Positions 55,715 through 64,000 of a stretch of DNA of 64,000 nt are shown here, one piece after another (the first letter of the stretch is position 1; each line of letters opens with the position of its first letter). Below the pieces are notes generated by a model. It was given only the letters and a program-made list of their open reading frames with translations, had not been told where the DNA came from and ran no database searches. The DNA lies in contig NZ_JAIUZO010000002.1 in assembly GCF_020171365.1 (NCBI RefSeq), forward strand, positions 1,054,001 through 1,118,000. Direction: 5' to 3'. Source of the stretch: Qipengyuania gaetbuli. GTDB lineage: Bacteria > Pseudomonadota > Alphaproteobacteria > Sphingomonadales > Sphingomonadaceae. A program made the position numbers and the translations under genes.

Positions 55715-58700
55715 TCAGCTCGCCAGCAGGGTGGCGTTGCCGCCTGCCGCGGTCGTGTCGATGCAGACCACCCGCTCGGTCGCGAAACGGGCGACATAGT
55801 GCGGGCCGCCCGCCTTGGGGCCGGTGCCCGACAGGCCTTCCCCGCCGAAGGGCTGGCTTTCCACCACCGCGCCGATCTGGTTGCGGTTGACGTAGAAATT
55901 GCCGACCCGCGCACGCGCTTCGACAAAGGCGCGCGTATCGTCATTGCGGCTGTGGAGGCCGAGGGTGAGGCCATAGCCGGTGGCGTTGATCTCCTCGACC
56001 ACGCGGCCGAGGTCCGCGGCCTTGTAGCGCACGACGTGCAGCACGGGCCCGAAGTTCTCGCGCTTCAGGTCGAGGATCGAATCCATCTCGATGATGGTCG
56101 GCGCGACATAGCAACCGGCACTCGCGCCATTGTGCAGGCGGCGGCGCCAGACCTGCCGCCCGGCCTTCTTGCGACGGGCGACATGGCGTTCGAGCGCGGC
56201 CTTGGCGTCAGGGTCGATGACCGGACCGACATCGGTCGCCAGTTCTTCCGGATCGCCCACGGTCAGCGCCTCGAACGCGCCGCGGATCATGTGCAGCATG
56301 GAATCGTAGACCTCGTCCTGGATATGCAGGACGCGCAGCGCCGAACAGCGCTGGCCCGCGCTCTGGAAGGCCGAGGCAACGACATCGCGCGTGACCTGTT
56401 CGGGCAGGGCGGTGGAATCGACGATCATCGCGTTCTGCCCGCCGGTTTCGGCAATGAAGGTTGCGATCGGCCCGTCGCGCGAGGCGAGGCTGCGGTTGAT
56501 GGCCTGTGCAGTCTGGGTCGAGCCGGTGAAGGCCACGCCAGCAATCCGCGGGTCGGAAGTGATCATCTCGCCCACATCGCCAGCGCCCGGCAGGATCTGG
56601 AAGGCTTCTTCCGGAATGCCAGCCTCGTGGCACAGCCTGACGGCCAGAGCCGCGATCAGCGGGGTCTGTTCGGCAGGCTTGGCGACCACGGTGTTACCGG
56701 CAGCGAGCGCTGCTGCGGCCGGTCCGATGAAGATGGCGAGCGGGAAGTTCCATGGGCTGATCGTGGCGAACACGCCGCGCCCTGCCATGGTCAGGCGGTT
56801 TTCCTCGCCCGTCGGGCCGGGCAGCGGGATCGGGGCCGAGAACAGGCGGCGCGCCTCGACCGCGTAATAGCGCAGGAAGTCGACCGCTTCGCGCAGTTCG
56901 AGCACCGCGTCCTGCAAGGTCTTGCCGGCTTCGCGCTGGCACAGCGAGAGAAACTCCTCGGTATGCGCCTCGAACAGGTCGGCAGCCTCTTCCAGGAGCA
57001 GGGCACGCTTCTCGCCGCCCAGCGCGTTCCAGCCCGGCTGGATGTCGAGCGCACGGGTGATTGCTTCCTCGACCTCGAAGTCGAGCGAATCCCGCCTCGT
57101 GCCGACTTCGGCGGTCAGGTCGTGCGGCTTGTTGATCGGGGCAACCTCGCCCTCGGCACCCGACACGAAGGTCGGCTCGGCATGCCAGTGGCGGGTGGAC
57201 AGCGCATCGAGCCGGTCGAGCAGCGGCTCGCGCACGAGCGGATCCGACAGGTCGACCCCGGCCGAGTTCTTGCGGTTGGGGAAGATGTCCTTGGGCAGCG
57301 CGATGGCCGGATTGCGATAAGGCTTCAGCGCCTTGAGATCTGCGCACGGATCGGTGACGAGATCAGCCACCGGCACTTCGGCATCGGCCATGCGGTTGAC
57401 GAAGCTGCTGTTCGCCCCGTTCTCCAGCAGGCGCCGCACGAGATAGGCGAGCAGGTCCTTGTGCGTGCCGGTCGGCGCATAGATGCGCACGTTGGTGCGC
57501 GCATTGCCCTCGACCTGTGCGAGCGCGTCGTAGACGTCCTCGCCCATGCCGTGGAGGCGCTGGAACTCGAACGGCTTGCTGCCTGCCAGCGCCTTGATCG
57601 CGCCCACGGTATAGGCGTTGTGCGTGGCGAAGGCGGGATAGATCACGTCGCTTGCGCCAAGCAGCGTGTCCGCGCAGGCGAGGTAGCTGACATCGGTCGC
57701 CAGCTTGCGCGTGAAGACGGGAAAATCGGTGAAGCCGCCCACGTGGCTCACCTTGATCTCGGTGTCCCAGTAGGCGCCCTTCACCAGCCGAACGAAGAAC
57801 TTGCGGTCGTATTTGCGCGCGAGGCGGGCGACCCATTCGCACATCGGCACACCGCGCTTCTGGTAGGCCTGGATGGCGAGGCCGAAGCCTTCGTAGCGGC
57901 TGCCGTCGGCGCGCACGAACAGCGCATCGTCCTGCGCCAGTGCCTCGATGATATCCATCGACAGCTCCAGCCGGTCGGCTTCCTCGGCATCGATGGTGAA
58001 GTGGATGTTCGCATCGCGCGCCTTGGCGATCAGCGGGCGCAGCATGGGCACGAGGTCCGCCACCGCCTTGTCGCCGTGGAAGAAGGTGTATTTCGGATGC
58101 AGCGCCGACAGCTTCACCGAAATGCCGGGCGAGGTCCGCGGATCGCCAGTGCCTTCGCGGGCGAGCCGGTTGATCGCGCGTTCGTAGCTGGCGCGGTACC
58201 GTTCGGCATCGTCGAAAGTCATCGCGCCTTCGCCGAGCATGTCGAAGCTGTGGGTCAGGCCCTTGGCACGTTCGGGCGCGGCGCGCTTGAGCGATTCGTC
58301 GATGGTGCGGCCGTAGACGAACTGGCCGCCGAGGATGCGCATGGCCTGCAAGGTCGCCTTGCGGATGACCGGTTCACCCAGCCGCGTGACGGCGTTCTTG
58401 AGCGTGCGGCGCATGCCCTTCTGTGCTTCTTCGGGGCGTTCCAGCACCTCGCCCGTCAGCATCAGCGAGAAGGTCGCCGCATTGACGAAGGTGGAGGAAC
58501 TTTCGCCAAGGTGCTCGGACCAGTCGATATCGCCGATCTTGTCGCGGATCAGCGCGTCGGCAGTGGCCGCATCGGGTACGCGCAGGAGGGCTTCGGCAAG
58601 GCACATCAGCGCCACGCCTTCTTCGGTGGCAAGGCCGTACTGCTGCAGGAATGCGTCGATCCCGCTCGCCTTGCGGCGGCGCGCGCCCTCGATCAGCTTC

Positions 58701-58852
58701 GCCGCCAGAGCAGCCGCCTCGCCATGCTTCTCGCTCGCCCGTCCGGCCTGGCCGAGGCGCTCTGCCACACAGGCATTTTCTTCCGCGCGATAGGCCTCGC
58801 GCAGCGACTGGCGGGAAAGGGGGGAAAGGCGGGCAGGATCGTGCAAAGCCAT
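55715..58852 (-). CDS. putA: Bifunctional proline dehydrogenase / L-glutamate-gamma-semialdehyde dehydrogenase
   Basis: A 1045-residue enzyme oxidising proline to glutamate. The FAD proline dehydrogenase barrel fills the N-terminal half (GISVKLSALHPKYTFFHGDK, FVRLVKGAYWDTEIK, FATHNAYTVGAI). The NAD aldehyde dehydrogenase half has SPWNFPLAIFIGPAAAALAA, VAFTGSTQTAQAINRSLASR, FIAETGGQNAMIVDS and the catalytic Cys in FQSAGQRCSALRVLH (near residue 830). It lacks the N-terminal ribbon-helix-helix DNA-binding domain of enterobacterial PutA, so it does not regulate its own transcription. ATG 58852 has GGAG upstream. Confidence 0.96.
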   Translation of the reverse strand: MALHDPARLSPLSRQSLREAYRAEENACVAERLGQAGRASEKHGEAAALAAKLIEGARRRKASGIDAFLQQYGLATEEGVALMCLAEALLRVPDAATADALIRDKIGDIDWSEHLGESSSTFVNAATFSLMLTGEVLERPEEAQKGMRRTLKNAVTRLGEPVIRKATLQAMRILGGQFVYGRTIDESLKRAAPERAKGLTHSFDMLGEGAMTFDDAERYRASYERAINRLAREGTGDPRTSPGISVKLSALHPKYTFFHGDKAVADLVPMLRPLIAKARDANIHFTIDAEEADRLELSMDIIEALAQDDALFVRADGSRYEGFGLAIQAYQKRGVPMCEWVARLARKYDRKFFVRLVKGAYWDTEIKVSHVGGFTDFPVFTRKLATDVSYLACADTLLGASDVIYPAFATHNAYTVGAIKALAGSKPFEFQRLHGMGEDVYDALAQVEGNARTNVRIYAPTGTHKDLLAYLVRRLLENGANSSFVNRMADAEVPVADLVTDPCADLKALKPYRNPAIALPKDIFPNRKNSAGVDLSDPLVREPLLDRLDALSTRHWHAEPTFVSGAEGEVAPINKPHDLTAEVGTRRDSLDFEVEEAITRALDIQPGWNALGGEKRALLLEEAADLFEAHTEEFLSLCQREAGKTLQDAVLELREAVDFLRYYAVEARRLFSAPIPLPGPTGEENRLTMAGRGVFATISPWNFPLAIFIGPAAAALAAGNTVVAKPAEQTPLIAALAVRLCHEAGIPEEAFQILPGAGDVGEMITSDPRIAGVAFTGSTQTAQAINRSLASRDGPIATFIAETGGQNAMIVDSTALPEQVTRDVVASAFQSAGQRCSALRVLHIQDEVYDSMLHMIRGAFEALTVGDPEELATDVGPVIDPDAKAALERHVARRKKAGRQVWRRRLHNGASAGCYVAPTIIEMDSILDLKRENFGPVLHVVRYKAADLGRVVEEINATGYGLTLGLHSRNDDTRAFVEARARVGNFYVNRNQIGAVVESQPFGGEGLSGTGPKAGGPHYVARFATERVVCIDTTAAGGNATLLAS

Positions 58853-58937
58853 GCGACTCCGTTGGGCTTGGGTGGACGTGCGCCCCTTGGACCCGCGCGC
58901 AGGCGCTTTCAAGCTTTGTGAAGTGTGCCTGCGGGTC

Positions 58938-60422
58938 TCAGCCGCGCGCGAACCATTCCGCTACGGCAGGGGCGCTTTCCGCAGGCAGGTGCAGGCCCAG
59001 CTTGCTGCGGCGCCACAGCACGTCTTCGGCGCTGCGGGCGTATTCGAAATCGCGCAAGTAACGCAGCTCCGCCGCGTAGAGATCGCCTCCGAAATGCTCG
59101 CCCAGTTCGCCCAGCGAAGTGGCAGACCCGAGCACGCGGTCGAGGCGCGTCCCGTAGGCGCGGGCAAGGCGCAGCAGCATTTCGGGTGGCAGCCAGGGAT
59201 AGCGCTCGCTCGCGCTCCACAGATAGCGGGCGAAGTCGGTGCGCTCCATGTCGCCGCCGGGCAAGGGCGCGTCTTGCGTCCACGGGCCGGATGGCAGCGG
59301 GAGGTGCCGCCCGAGCTTGGCCAGCGCGTGTTCGGCGAGCTTGCGATAGGTGGTAATCTTGCCGCCATAGACCGACAGGATCGGCGCCCCGCCATCGGTT
59401 TCCAGCTCGAACACGTAATCGCGCGTGACGGTCGAATTGCTCTTTGAGTTGTCCTCGTAGAGCGGGCGGACACCGGCATAGGTGTGGACGATGTCTTCCT
59501 CGGTGATGCCGCTCTTGAGATACTGCGTCGCCGCCTCGCGCAGGTAGGCCTTCTCTTCCTCGCTGATTTCCACGCGGTCGAGATCGCCTTCGTAGAGCAT
59601 GTCGGTCGTGCCGATCAGCGTGAAATCGCGCTCGTAGGGAATGGCGAAGACGATCCGCCCGTCGGCCTGCTGGAAGATATAGGCATGGTCGCCCGGATAG
59701 GCGCGCGGCACGATGATATGGCTGCCCTTCACCAGCCGCAGATGGGCAGGCGTCCCGCTGCCGAGGGCGCGTTTGGCAACGCGGTCGACGAAGGGGCCGG
59801 CGGCATTGACCACGGCCCGCGCCTCGACCCTGCGCTCCCCGTTTTCGTCCGCGAGCGTTGCCACCCAGTGGTCGGCCCGCCTGTCGAGCGCGGTGCATTC
59901 GGTCCGCGTCCACACCTTCGCGCCGCGTTCCTGCGCGTCCACCGCGGTCAGCACGACGAGGCGGGAATCCTCCACCCAGCAATCCGAATACTCGAACCCT
60001 GCGACCAGGTGTTCCTGCAGGATCGAGCGGTGCGGGGCCTTGCGCAAATCGATCCGGTGCGAGCCGGGCAGCGTCTTGCGCCCGCCCAGCCGGTCATAGA
60101 GGAACAGGCCGGCGCGCAGCATCCATTTGGGCCGCATGCCGGGCTCGTGCGGCAGGACGAAGCGCAGCGGCCAGATGATGTGCGGCGCATTGGCGAGCAG
60201 CACCTCGCGCTCGCGCAGGCTTTCGGCGACAAGGCGGAATTCGTAATGTTCGAGATAGCGCAGGCCGCCGTGGACCAGCTTGGTGCTGGCCGACGAGGTG
60301 TGGGAAGCGAGATCGTCCTTCTCCACCAGCGCCACCGACAGGCCGCGGCCGGCGGCATCGCGCGCGATGCCTGCGCCGTTGATCCCGCCGCCAATGACGA
60401 GGAGGTCGAAGCGCTCGCTCAT
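58938..60422 (-). CDS. glpD: Glycerol-3-phosphate dehydrogenase (aerobic, FAD)
   Basis: A 494-residue membrane-associated flavoenzyme passing electrons from glycerol-3-phosphate to quinone. FAD site DLLVIGGGINGAGIARDAAG; LASHTSSASTKLVHGGLRYL, EYFRLV-type EHYEFRLVAESLREREVLLA, INAAGPF-type VVNAAGPFVDRVAK and YPGDHAYIFQQADGRIVFAI are conserved. C-terminal helical domain present. The start overlaps mtnP by 4 bases (60419-60422), an odd pairing of pathways. Confidence 0.95.
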   Translation of the reverse strand: MSERFDLLVIGGGINGAGIARDAAGRGLSVALVEKDDLASHTSSASTKLVHGGLRYLEHYEFRLVAESLREREVLLANAPHIIWPLRFVLPHEPGMRPKWMLRAGLFLYDRLGGRKTLPGSHRIDLRKAPHRSILQEHLVAGFEYSDCWVEDSRLVVLTAVDAQERGAKVWTRTECTALDRRADHWVATLADENGERRVEARAVVNAAGPFVDRVAKRALGSGTPAHLRLVKGSHIIVPRAYPGDHAYIFQQADGRIVFAIPYERDFTLIGTTDMLYEGDLDRVEISEEEKAYLREAATQYLKSGITEEDIVHTYAGVRPLYEDNSKSNSTVTRDYVFELETDGGAPILSVYGGKITTYRKLAEHALAKLGRHLPLPSGPWTQDAPLPGGDMERTDFARYLWSASERYPWLPPEMLLRLARAYGTRLDRVLGSATSLGELGEHFGGDLYAAELRYLRDFEYARSAEDVLWRRSKLGLHLPAESAPAVAEWFARG

Positions 60423-61291
60423 CGGGCGCGGAACAGGCGGCCCGCGACTGCGTCGAGCTTGGCCATCAATTCCTTGTCGTGGTGGGCGGGTGCGGTGATC
60501 ACCGCATCGTCGAGCGTGCGGTCGATGGGCGAGGGATTGCGCTTTTTCGGCAGGCCCTTGCAGAACGCGACAAGCGCCTTCTTCGCCAGTTCGGAATTCT
60601 TCTGCATCTGGGCAACGATTTCCGCCACGTCGACGGTCGCCTCGTTATCGCGCCAGCTGTCCCAGTCGGTCACCATGGCGAGCAGGGCATAGGGCAGCTC
60701 CGCCTCGCGGGCGAGCTTGGCCTCGGGCATGCCGGTCATGCCGATCACTTCCGCGCCCCAGTGGCGGTAGAGCTTGCTTTCCGCGCGGGTCGAAAACTGC
60801 GGGCCTTCCATGGCGAGATAGGTCGCGCCCTGCGTCACATCGCCACCGGCCTTCTCGACCGCCTTGGCAATGTGCTTCGACAGGCGCGGGCAAACCGGGT
60901 CGCCGAAGGGCACATGGGCGACGAAGCCGTTGTCGAAGAAGGTCGACGGGCGGCCCTTGGTATTGTCGATGAACTGGTCGACCGTGACGAAGCGGCCCGG
61001 CGGCAGGTCTTCCGCCAGCGATCCCACTGCGCTGATAGCGAGGAGATCGGTGCAGCCCGCACGCTTCAGTGCATCGATGTTGGCGCGCGCCTCGATCTTC
61101 GAGGGGATGATCGGGTGACCGCGCCCGTGCCGCGGCAGGAAGCGCACCCGCACATGGCCGATCGTGCCGCACAGGATCTGGTCGGACGGCTCGCCCCAGG
61201 GCGAGTTCACCTCGATCCACTGCGCATCCTCGAGCTCGTCGATTGCATAAAGACCCGATCCGCCGATGATGCCGATGGTCCAGTCGCTCAT
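60419..61291 (-). CDS. mtnP: S-methyl-5'-thioadenosine phosphorylase
   Basis: A 290-residue purine phosphorylase that splits methylthioadenosine to adenine and methylthioribose-1-phosphate in methionine salvage. Phosphate and substrate residues: IGIIGGSGLYAIDEL, FLPRHGRGHPIIPSKI, LLAISAVGSLAEDLPPG, ATYLAMEGPQFSTRAESKLY, GMTGMPEAKLARE and LLAMVTDWDSWRDNEATVDV. The methylthioadenosine-type G-M-T-G-M and the D-W-D-x-W are as in MTAP rather than PNP. ATG 61291 is preferred to 61336. Confidence 0.95.
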   Translation of the reverse strand: MSDWTIGIIGGSGLYAIDELEDAQWIEVNSPWGEPSDQILCGTIGHVRVRFLPRHGRGHPIIPSKIEARANIDALKRAGCTDLLAISAVGSLAEDLPPGRFVTVDQFIDNTKGRPSTFFDNGFVAHVPFGDPVCPRLSKHIAKAVEKAGGDVTQGATYLAMEGPQFSTRAESKLYRHWGAEVIGMTGMPEAKLAREAELPYALLAMVTDWDSWRDNEATVDVAEIVAQMQKNSELAKKALVAFCKGLPKKRNPSPIDRTLDDAVITAPAHHDKELMAKLDAVAGRLFRAR

Positions 61292-61537
61292 GATAAAATC
61301 CCGTTTCCTGCCCCAGAGGCCACGCATCGCCCGCAAGCCGTGACAGGAAGGTTGGCGCTTGCGGTTAACGTGCCGGAATGGGTGGAGAATGACGCGTCAG
61401 GTGTAAAGGGCGAAGCACCCGCTTGGCACATCTGCGCGAACGCAAACCTATTCATGGCACCATTTGCGGCCTTCGCTTGACTCGGGAACCGCTTTGCCGC
61501 GCATTCGTGAGTTGGAAGACGACAGGAGAATTCGCGT

Positions 61538-64000
61538 TTGACCGACCTTGCCCCGCTATCCTTCGACCGGCTGGCCGACCGCCTGCGCGAATTGCACGCG
61601 CGCACGCAGGAAACGCCGCTGTTCAACCCGGTCTTCCAGCTGGCGCACGACATCTCGCGCACCCTGGAAGCGGGCGACGTTTCGCTGGAGGACGTGGCGC
61701 AGCTGGTGGGCGAACTCGAAGCGGAATCGCTGGGCGCACGGGCCGATCGGCTGCGCTGCCTGGTCACGCCTGATGCAGCGGCAAGCAGGCTCGATGGCTT
61801 TTGCAGCGACGCCGGCAGTTTCGAGGATTTCGCGGCGCACTGGGCCAATCCGCAGCTGCACGTGGTCTTTACCGCGCACCCCACCTTCCTGCTCTCGCCC
61901 GGCCAGACCCGCGCAGTCGCACAGGCAGCGAGCACAGGCGGGAAGGTCGATGCGGCCGATGGGACGCGCACCGCGATCACGCTCGACTATGAACATGGCG
62001 AAGCGATGCAGGCGCTCGCACATGCGCAGGATGCGCGCGACCGGCTCGTGTCCTCGCTGCTATCCTGCGCAGCGAAGAAGTGGCCCGACCGCTGGCGCGA
62101 GCTCGAACCGCTGCCGTTCCGCTTCGCCAGCTGGGTCGGCTACGACATGGACGGGCGCACCGACATCAAGTGGTACACCTCGATCCGCTTCCGCCTGGCC
62201 GAAAAGGCCGAGCGGCTCGGCCGCTATGCCGACAGCCTTGCCGCAATCGATGCAGGCCACGAACTGGTCGGCAAGCTGCGCGCAGCCCAGGCGCATACCG
62301 AGCGCAGCGCAGCGGATTTCGCCGGCGATCTCGGCAAGCCGGCGGACCTGTCTGCCGCCGCCAACCGCCTGACCGCAGGCGACCCCGACAAGCTGCTGAG
62401 CCTTGCGCCGCTCATCGCGCAGCTCGAGGAGGAGGCCGCAGGGGCGGATGGCGACAAGGCCGTCGCATTGAAGACGCTGGCCGCCGCGATGCGCGCAGAC
62501 GGCCTCGGCATGGGCAACATCCATTTCCGCGTGAACGCCAAGCAGCTCCACAACGCCATCCGCACGCGGATCGAGAATGGCGAGGAGCTGGATATCGGCA
62601 GCCAGGGCGCGCTGGGTGCCCTGCGCGACCTGCTTGCGGAGGCAAAGCCGCTGTCCGCCAACTTCGCCTCGCTCGCGATCGAAAGTTCGACCGCCGTGCG
62701 GCAGTTCCTCGCCATGGCGCAGATTCTCAAGCATGTGGACGCCGATGCGCCGATCCGCATGCTGGTCGCCGAGTGCGAACAGCCCGCGACCGTGCTGTCG
62801 GCGCTCTATTTCGCGCGGTTGTTCGGGATCGAGGACAAGGTCGATGTCTCGCCCCTGTTCGAGACGGAAAGCGCACTGGAGCACGGCGGCCGCTTCCTCG
62901 ACGCGCTGCTCGCGGAAGAGGACTACCGCGCTTACGCCAGGAAGCGCGGGCGCGTGGCGATCCAGACCGGCTTTTCCGATGCCGGGCGCTTCGTCGGGCA
63001 GATCCCTGCGAGCCTTGCAATCGAGCGCCTGCAGGGCCGCCTTGCCGAAGCCATGGCCGCGAACGGGCTGACCGATGTCGCCGCGCTGGTCTTCAACACG
63101 CATGGCGAAGGCATGGGCCGCGGCGCGCATCCCGCGAGCTTCAAGGACCGGCTCGAATGGCCGCTCAGCCCCTGGGCGCGGCGCCGCTTCGCCCGAGCAG
63201 GCATCCGCATCGAACCCGAAGCGAGCTTCCAGGGGGGCGACGGCTACCTGTTCTTCTCGACGCCGGAACTGGCGCTGGCGACCTTGTCCGAGATTGCCGA
63301 ACGGGCACCTGCCACCGCCGACCTCGAAGCCCCGGCGGATGCCTTCTACCGCCGGACCGATCTCAGCCTCGATTTCTACCGCGCGATCAAGGACCACCAG
63401 CAGGAACATCTCGAAAGCCGGACCTACAGCCGCGCGATCACCGCCTTCGGCCTTGGCCTGCTCAACACGACCGGCAGCCGCGTGTCGCGCCGCCAGAGCG
63501 ACATCAATGCCGATCGCGAGATGAGCCTGCGCCAGATCCGCGCCATTCCGCACAACGCGATCCTCCAGCAGCTGGGCTATCCGGTGAACATCATCGCCGG
63601 CGTCGGCAGCGCGGCGGAAAGCAATTACGAGGACATTGCCGAGCTGCTGCGCGAAAGCCCGCGCGGACGGCAGATCATGCGACTGGTGCGCGCCTCCAAC
63701 GCGCTGGCCAGCATCAAGACGGTCGCCGCCTATGGCGAGCTGTTCAATTCCGCATACTGGGCCAGCCGCCCCTATCGCGGTACCGAAGACCACCTCGCCC
63801 GCGCCTGCGAGACGCTGGCGGAGTATCTCATCCAGGACGACCGCAACGGCGTCTTCCGCCGCCTTGCCTCGCGCCTGAGGGTCGATGCGCTGAAACTGCA
63901 CCGCCTGTTCGACCTCGTGCCCGACGAGGAGCCGCATCCCGAACGCGAAGGCGTGCGCCGGACCATCGGCGTGCTGCAATCGCTGCGCCTGGCGCTGATG
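61538..64000 (+). CDS. Divergent phosphoenolpyruvate carboxylase-like protein (3' truncated by window)
   Basis: At least 821 residues from TTG 61538 with AGGAGA 9 bases upstream; the frame runs off the end. The PEPC fold is recognisable from TAHPTFLLSPGQTRA, LVAECEQPATVLSALYFARL, VSPLFETESALEHGGRFLDA and LRQIRAIPHNAILQQLGYPV. Key active-site motifs differ from classic PEPC: AHPTF instead of AHPTE (residues 113-117), GYDMDGR instead of GGDRDGNP (201-207), TGFSDAGRFVG instead of GYSDSNKDGG, and HGEGMGRGAH instead of the GRGG loop. Either a highly altered carboxylase or a paralogue with another activity. Confidence 0.72.
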   Translation, partial: MTDLAPLSFDRLADRLRELHARTQETPLFNPVFQLAHDISRTLEAGDVSLEDVAQLVGELEAESLGARADRLRCLVTPDAAASRLDGFCSDAGSFEDFAAHWANPQLHVVFTAHPTFLLSPGQTRAVAQAASTGGKVDAADGTRTAITLDYEHGEAMQALAHAQDARDRLVSSLLSCAAKKWPDRWRELEPLPFRFASWVGYDMDGRTDIKWYTSIRFRLAEKAERLGRYADSLAAIDAGHELVGKLRAAQAHTERSAADFAGDLGKPADLSAAANRLTAGDPDKLLSLAPLIAQLEEEAAGADGDKAVALKTLAAAMRADGLGMGNIHFRVNAKQLHNAIRTRIENGEELDIGSQGALGALRDLLAEAKPLSANFASLAIESSTAVRQFLAMAQILKHVDADAPIRMLVAECEQPATVLSALYFARLFGIEDKVDVSPLFETESALEHGGRFLDALLAEEDYRAYARKRGRVAIQTGFSDAGRFVGQIPASLAIERLQGRLAEAMAANGLTDVAALVFNTHGEGMGRGAHPASFKDRLEWPLSPWARRRFARAGIRIEPEASFQGGDGYLFFSTPELALATLSEIAERAPATADLEAPADAFYRRTDLSLDFYRAIKDHQQEHLESRTYSRAITAFGLGLLNTTGSRVSRRQSDINADREMSLRQIRAIPHNAILQQLGYPVNIIAGVGSAAESNYEDIAELLRESPRGRQIMRLVRASNALASIKTVAAYGELFNSAYWASRPYRGTEDHLARACETLAEYLIQDDRNGVFRRLASRLRVDALKLHRLFDLVPDEEPHPEREGVRRTIGVLQSLRLALM

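Noticed and set aside
55571..58921. A 1116-codon open frame on the plus strand opposite putA
   Set aside because: Shadow of putA: no domain, His/Arg/Gln-rich composition, and the true gene on the other strand has all catalytic motifs.

Overview
The window reads as a chromosomal segment from an alphaproteobacterium, most likely Sphingomonadales and probably the Erythrobacteraceae. This is inferred from the high GC (mid 60s percent by eye), the gene set (NDUFAF7/MidA-like methyltransferase, short class Ia ribonucleotide reductase, DUF1294 proteins, YdcH, HWE-type histidine kinase, ZnuD-like receptor) and the absence of phage or plasmid backbone genes. Most of it is housekeeping core genome; a few accessory patches stand out.

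Layout. 1-2.2 kb: end of lgt, a MidA-like methyltransferase and a DUF2147 protein. 2.2-6.6 kb (minus): an HWE sensor kinase, a lipoprotein and an osmoprotectant-type ABC importer whose permease and solute-binding domains are fused. 6.7-9.8 kb: leucine catabolism (isovaleryl-CoA dehydrogenase, a PhnA-like small protein, methylcrotonyl-CoA carboxylase beta subunit). 9.9-14.8 kb: lipid acyltransferase, DUF1295 protein, TetR regulator, a truncated glycosyltransferase, dcd, thioesterase, enoyl reductase-like protein. 14.8-19.1 kb: ZnuD-like TonB receptor, tRNA-Gly, YbbN-like thioredoxin, Lon-N domain protein and an inverted pair of palindromic repeats. 19.1-22.6 kb (minus): argB, yggT, folD, a lipoprotein and marC, four of them joined by 4-base overlaps. 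22.7-26.9 kb: small lipoproteins, two DUF1294 proteins, YdcH, a nuclease and a neighbour sharing its C-terminal tail.

27-33.6 kb (minus): nrdB and nrdA separated by a glycosyltransferase and a small membrane protein, with DUF2171 on the plus strand and a TonB-C-like secreted protein. 34-41.2 kb: acyl-CoA ligase, a repeat-containing intergenic region, a TIR-transmembrane-TPR protein with a small unknown partner, guaA and an AT-richer FkbM methyltransferase. 41.2-51.4 kb: endonuclease III-like protein, TldD, CHCC zinc finger protein, ABC-2 ATPase, nadB, PilZ protein, hydrolase, serine deaminase and M20 peptidase. 51.5-64 kb: gyrB, AI-2E family permease, putA, glpD, mtnP and the start of a divergent phosphoenolpyruvate carboxylase-like gene.

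The best candidate for an undescribed system is the two-gene TIR unit at 36.06-38.63 kb: a membrane-anchored TIR protein with a large TPR-like region predicted to lie outside the cytoplasm, coupled to a small beta-rich protein of unknown family. Other points of interest are the PEPC-like protein with substituted catalytic motifs, the compensatory-mutated inverted repeat pair at 18.9-19.1 kb, and the shared C-terminal tail of two adjacent unrelated genes at 25.8 and 26.4 kb.
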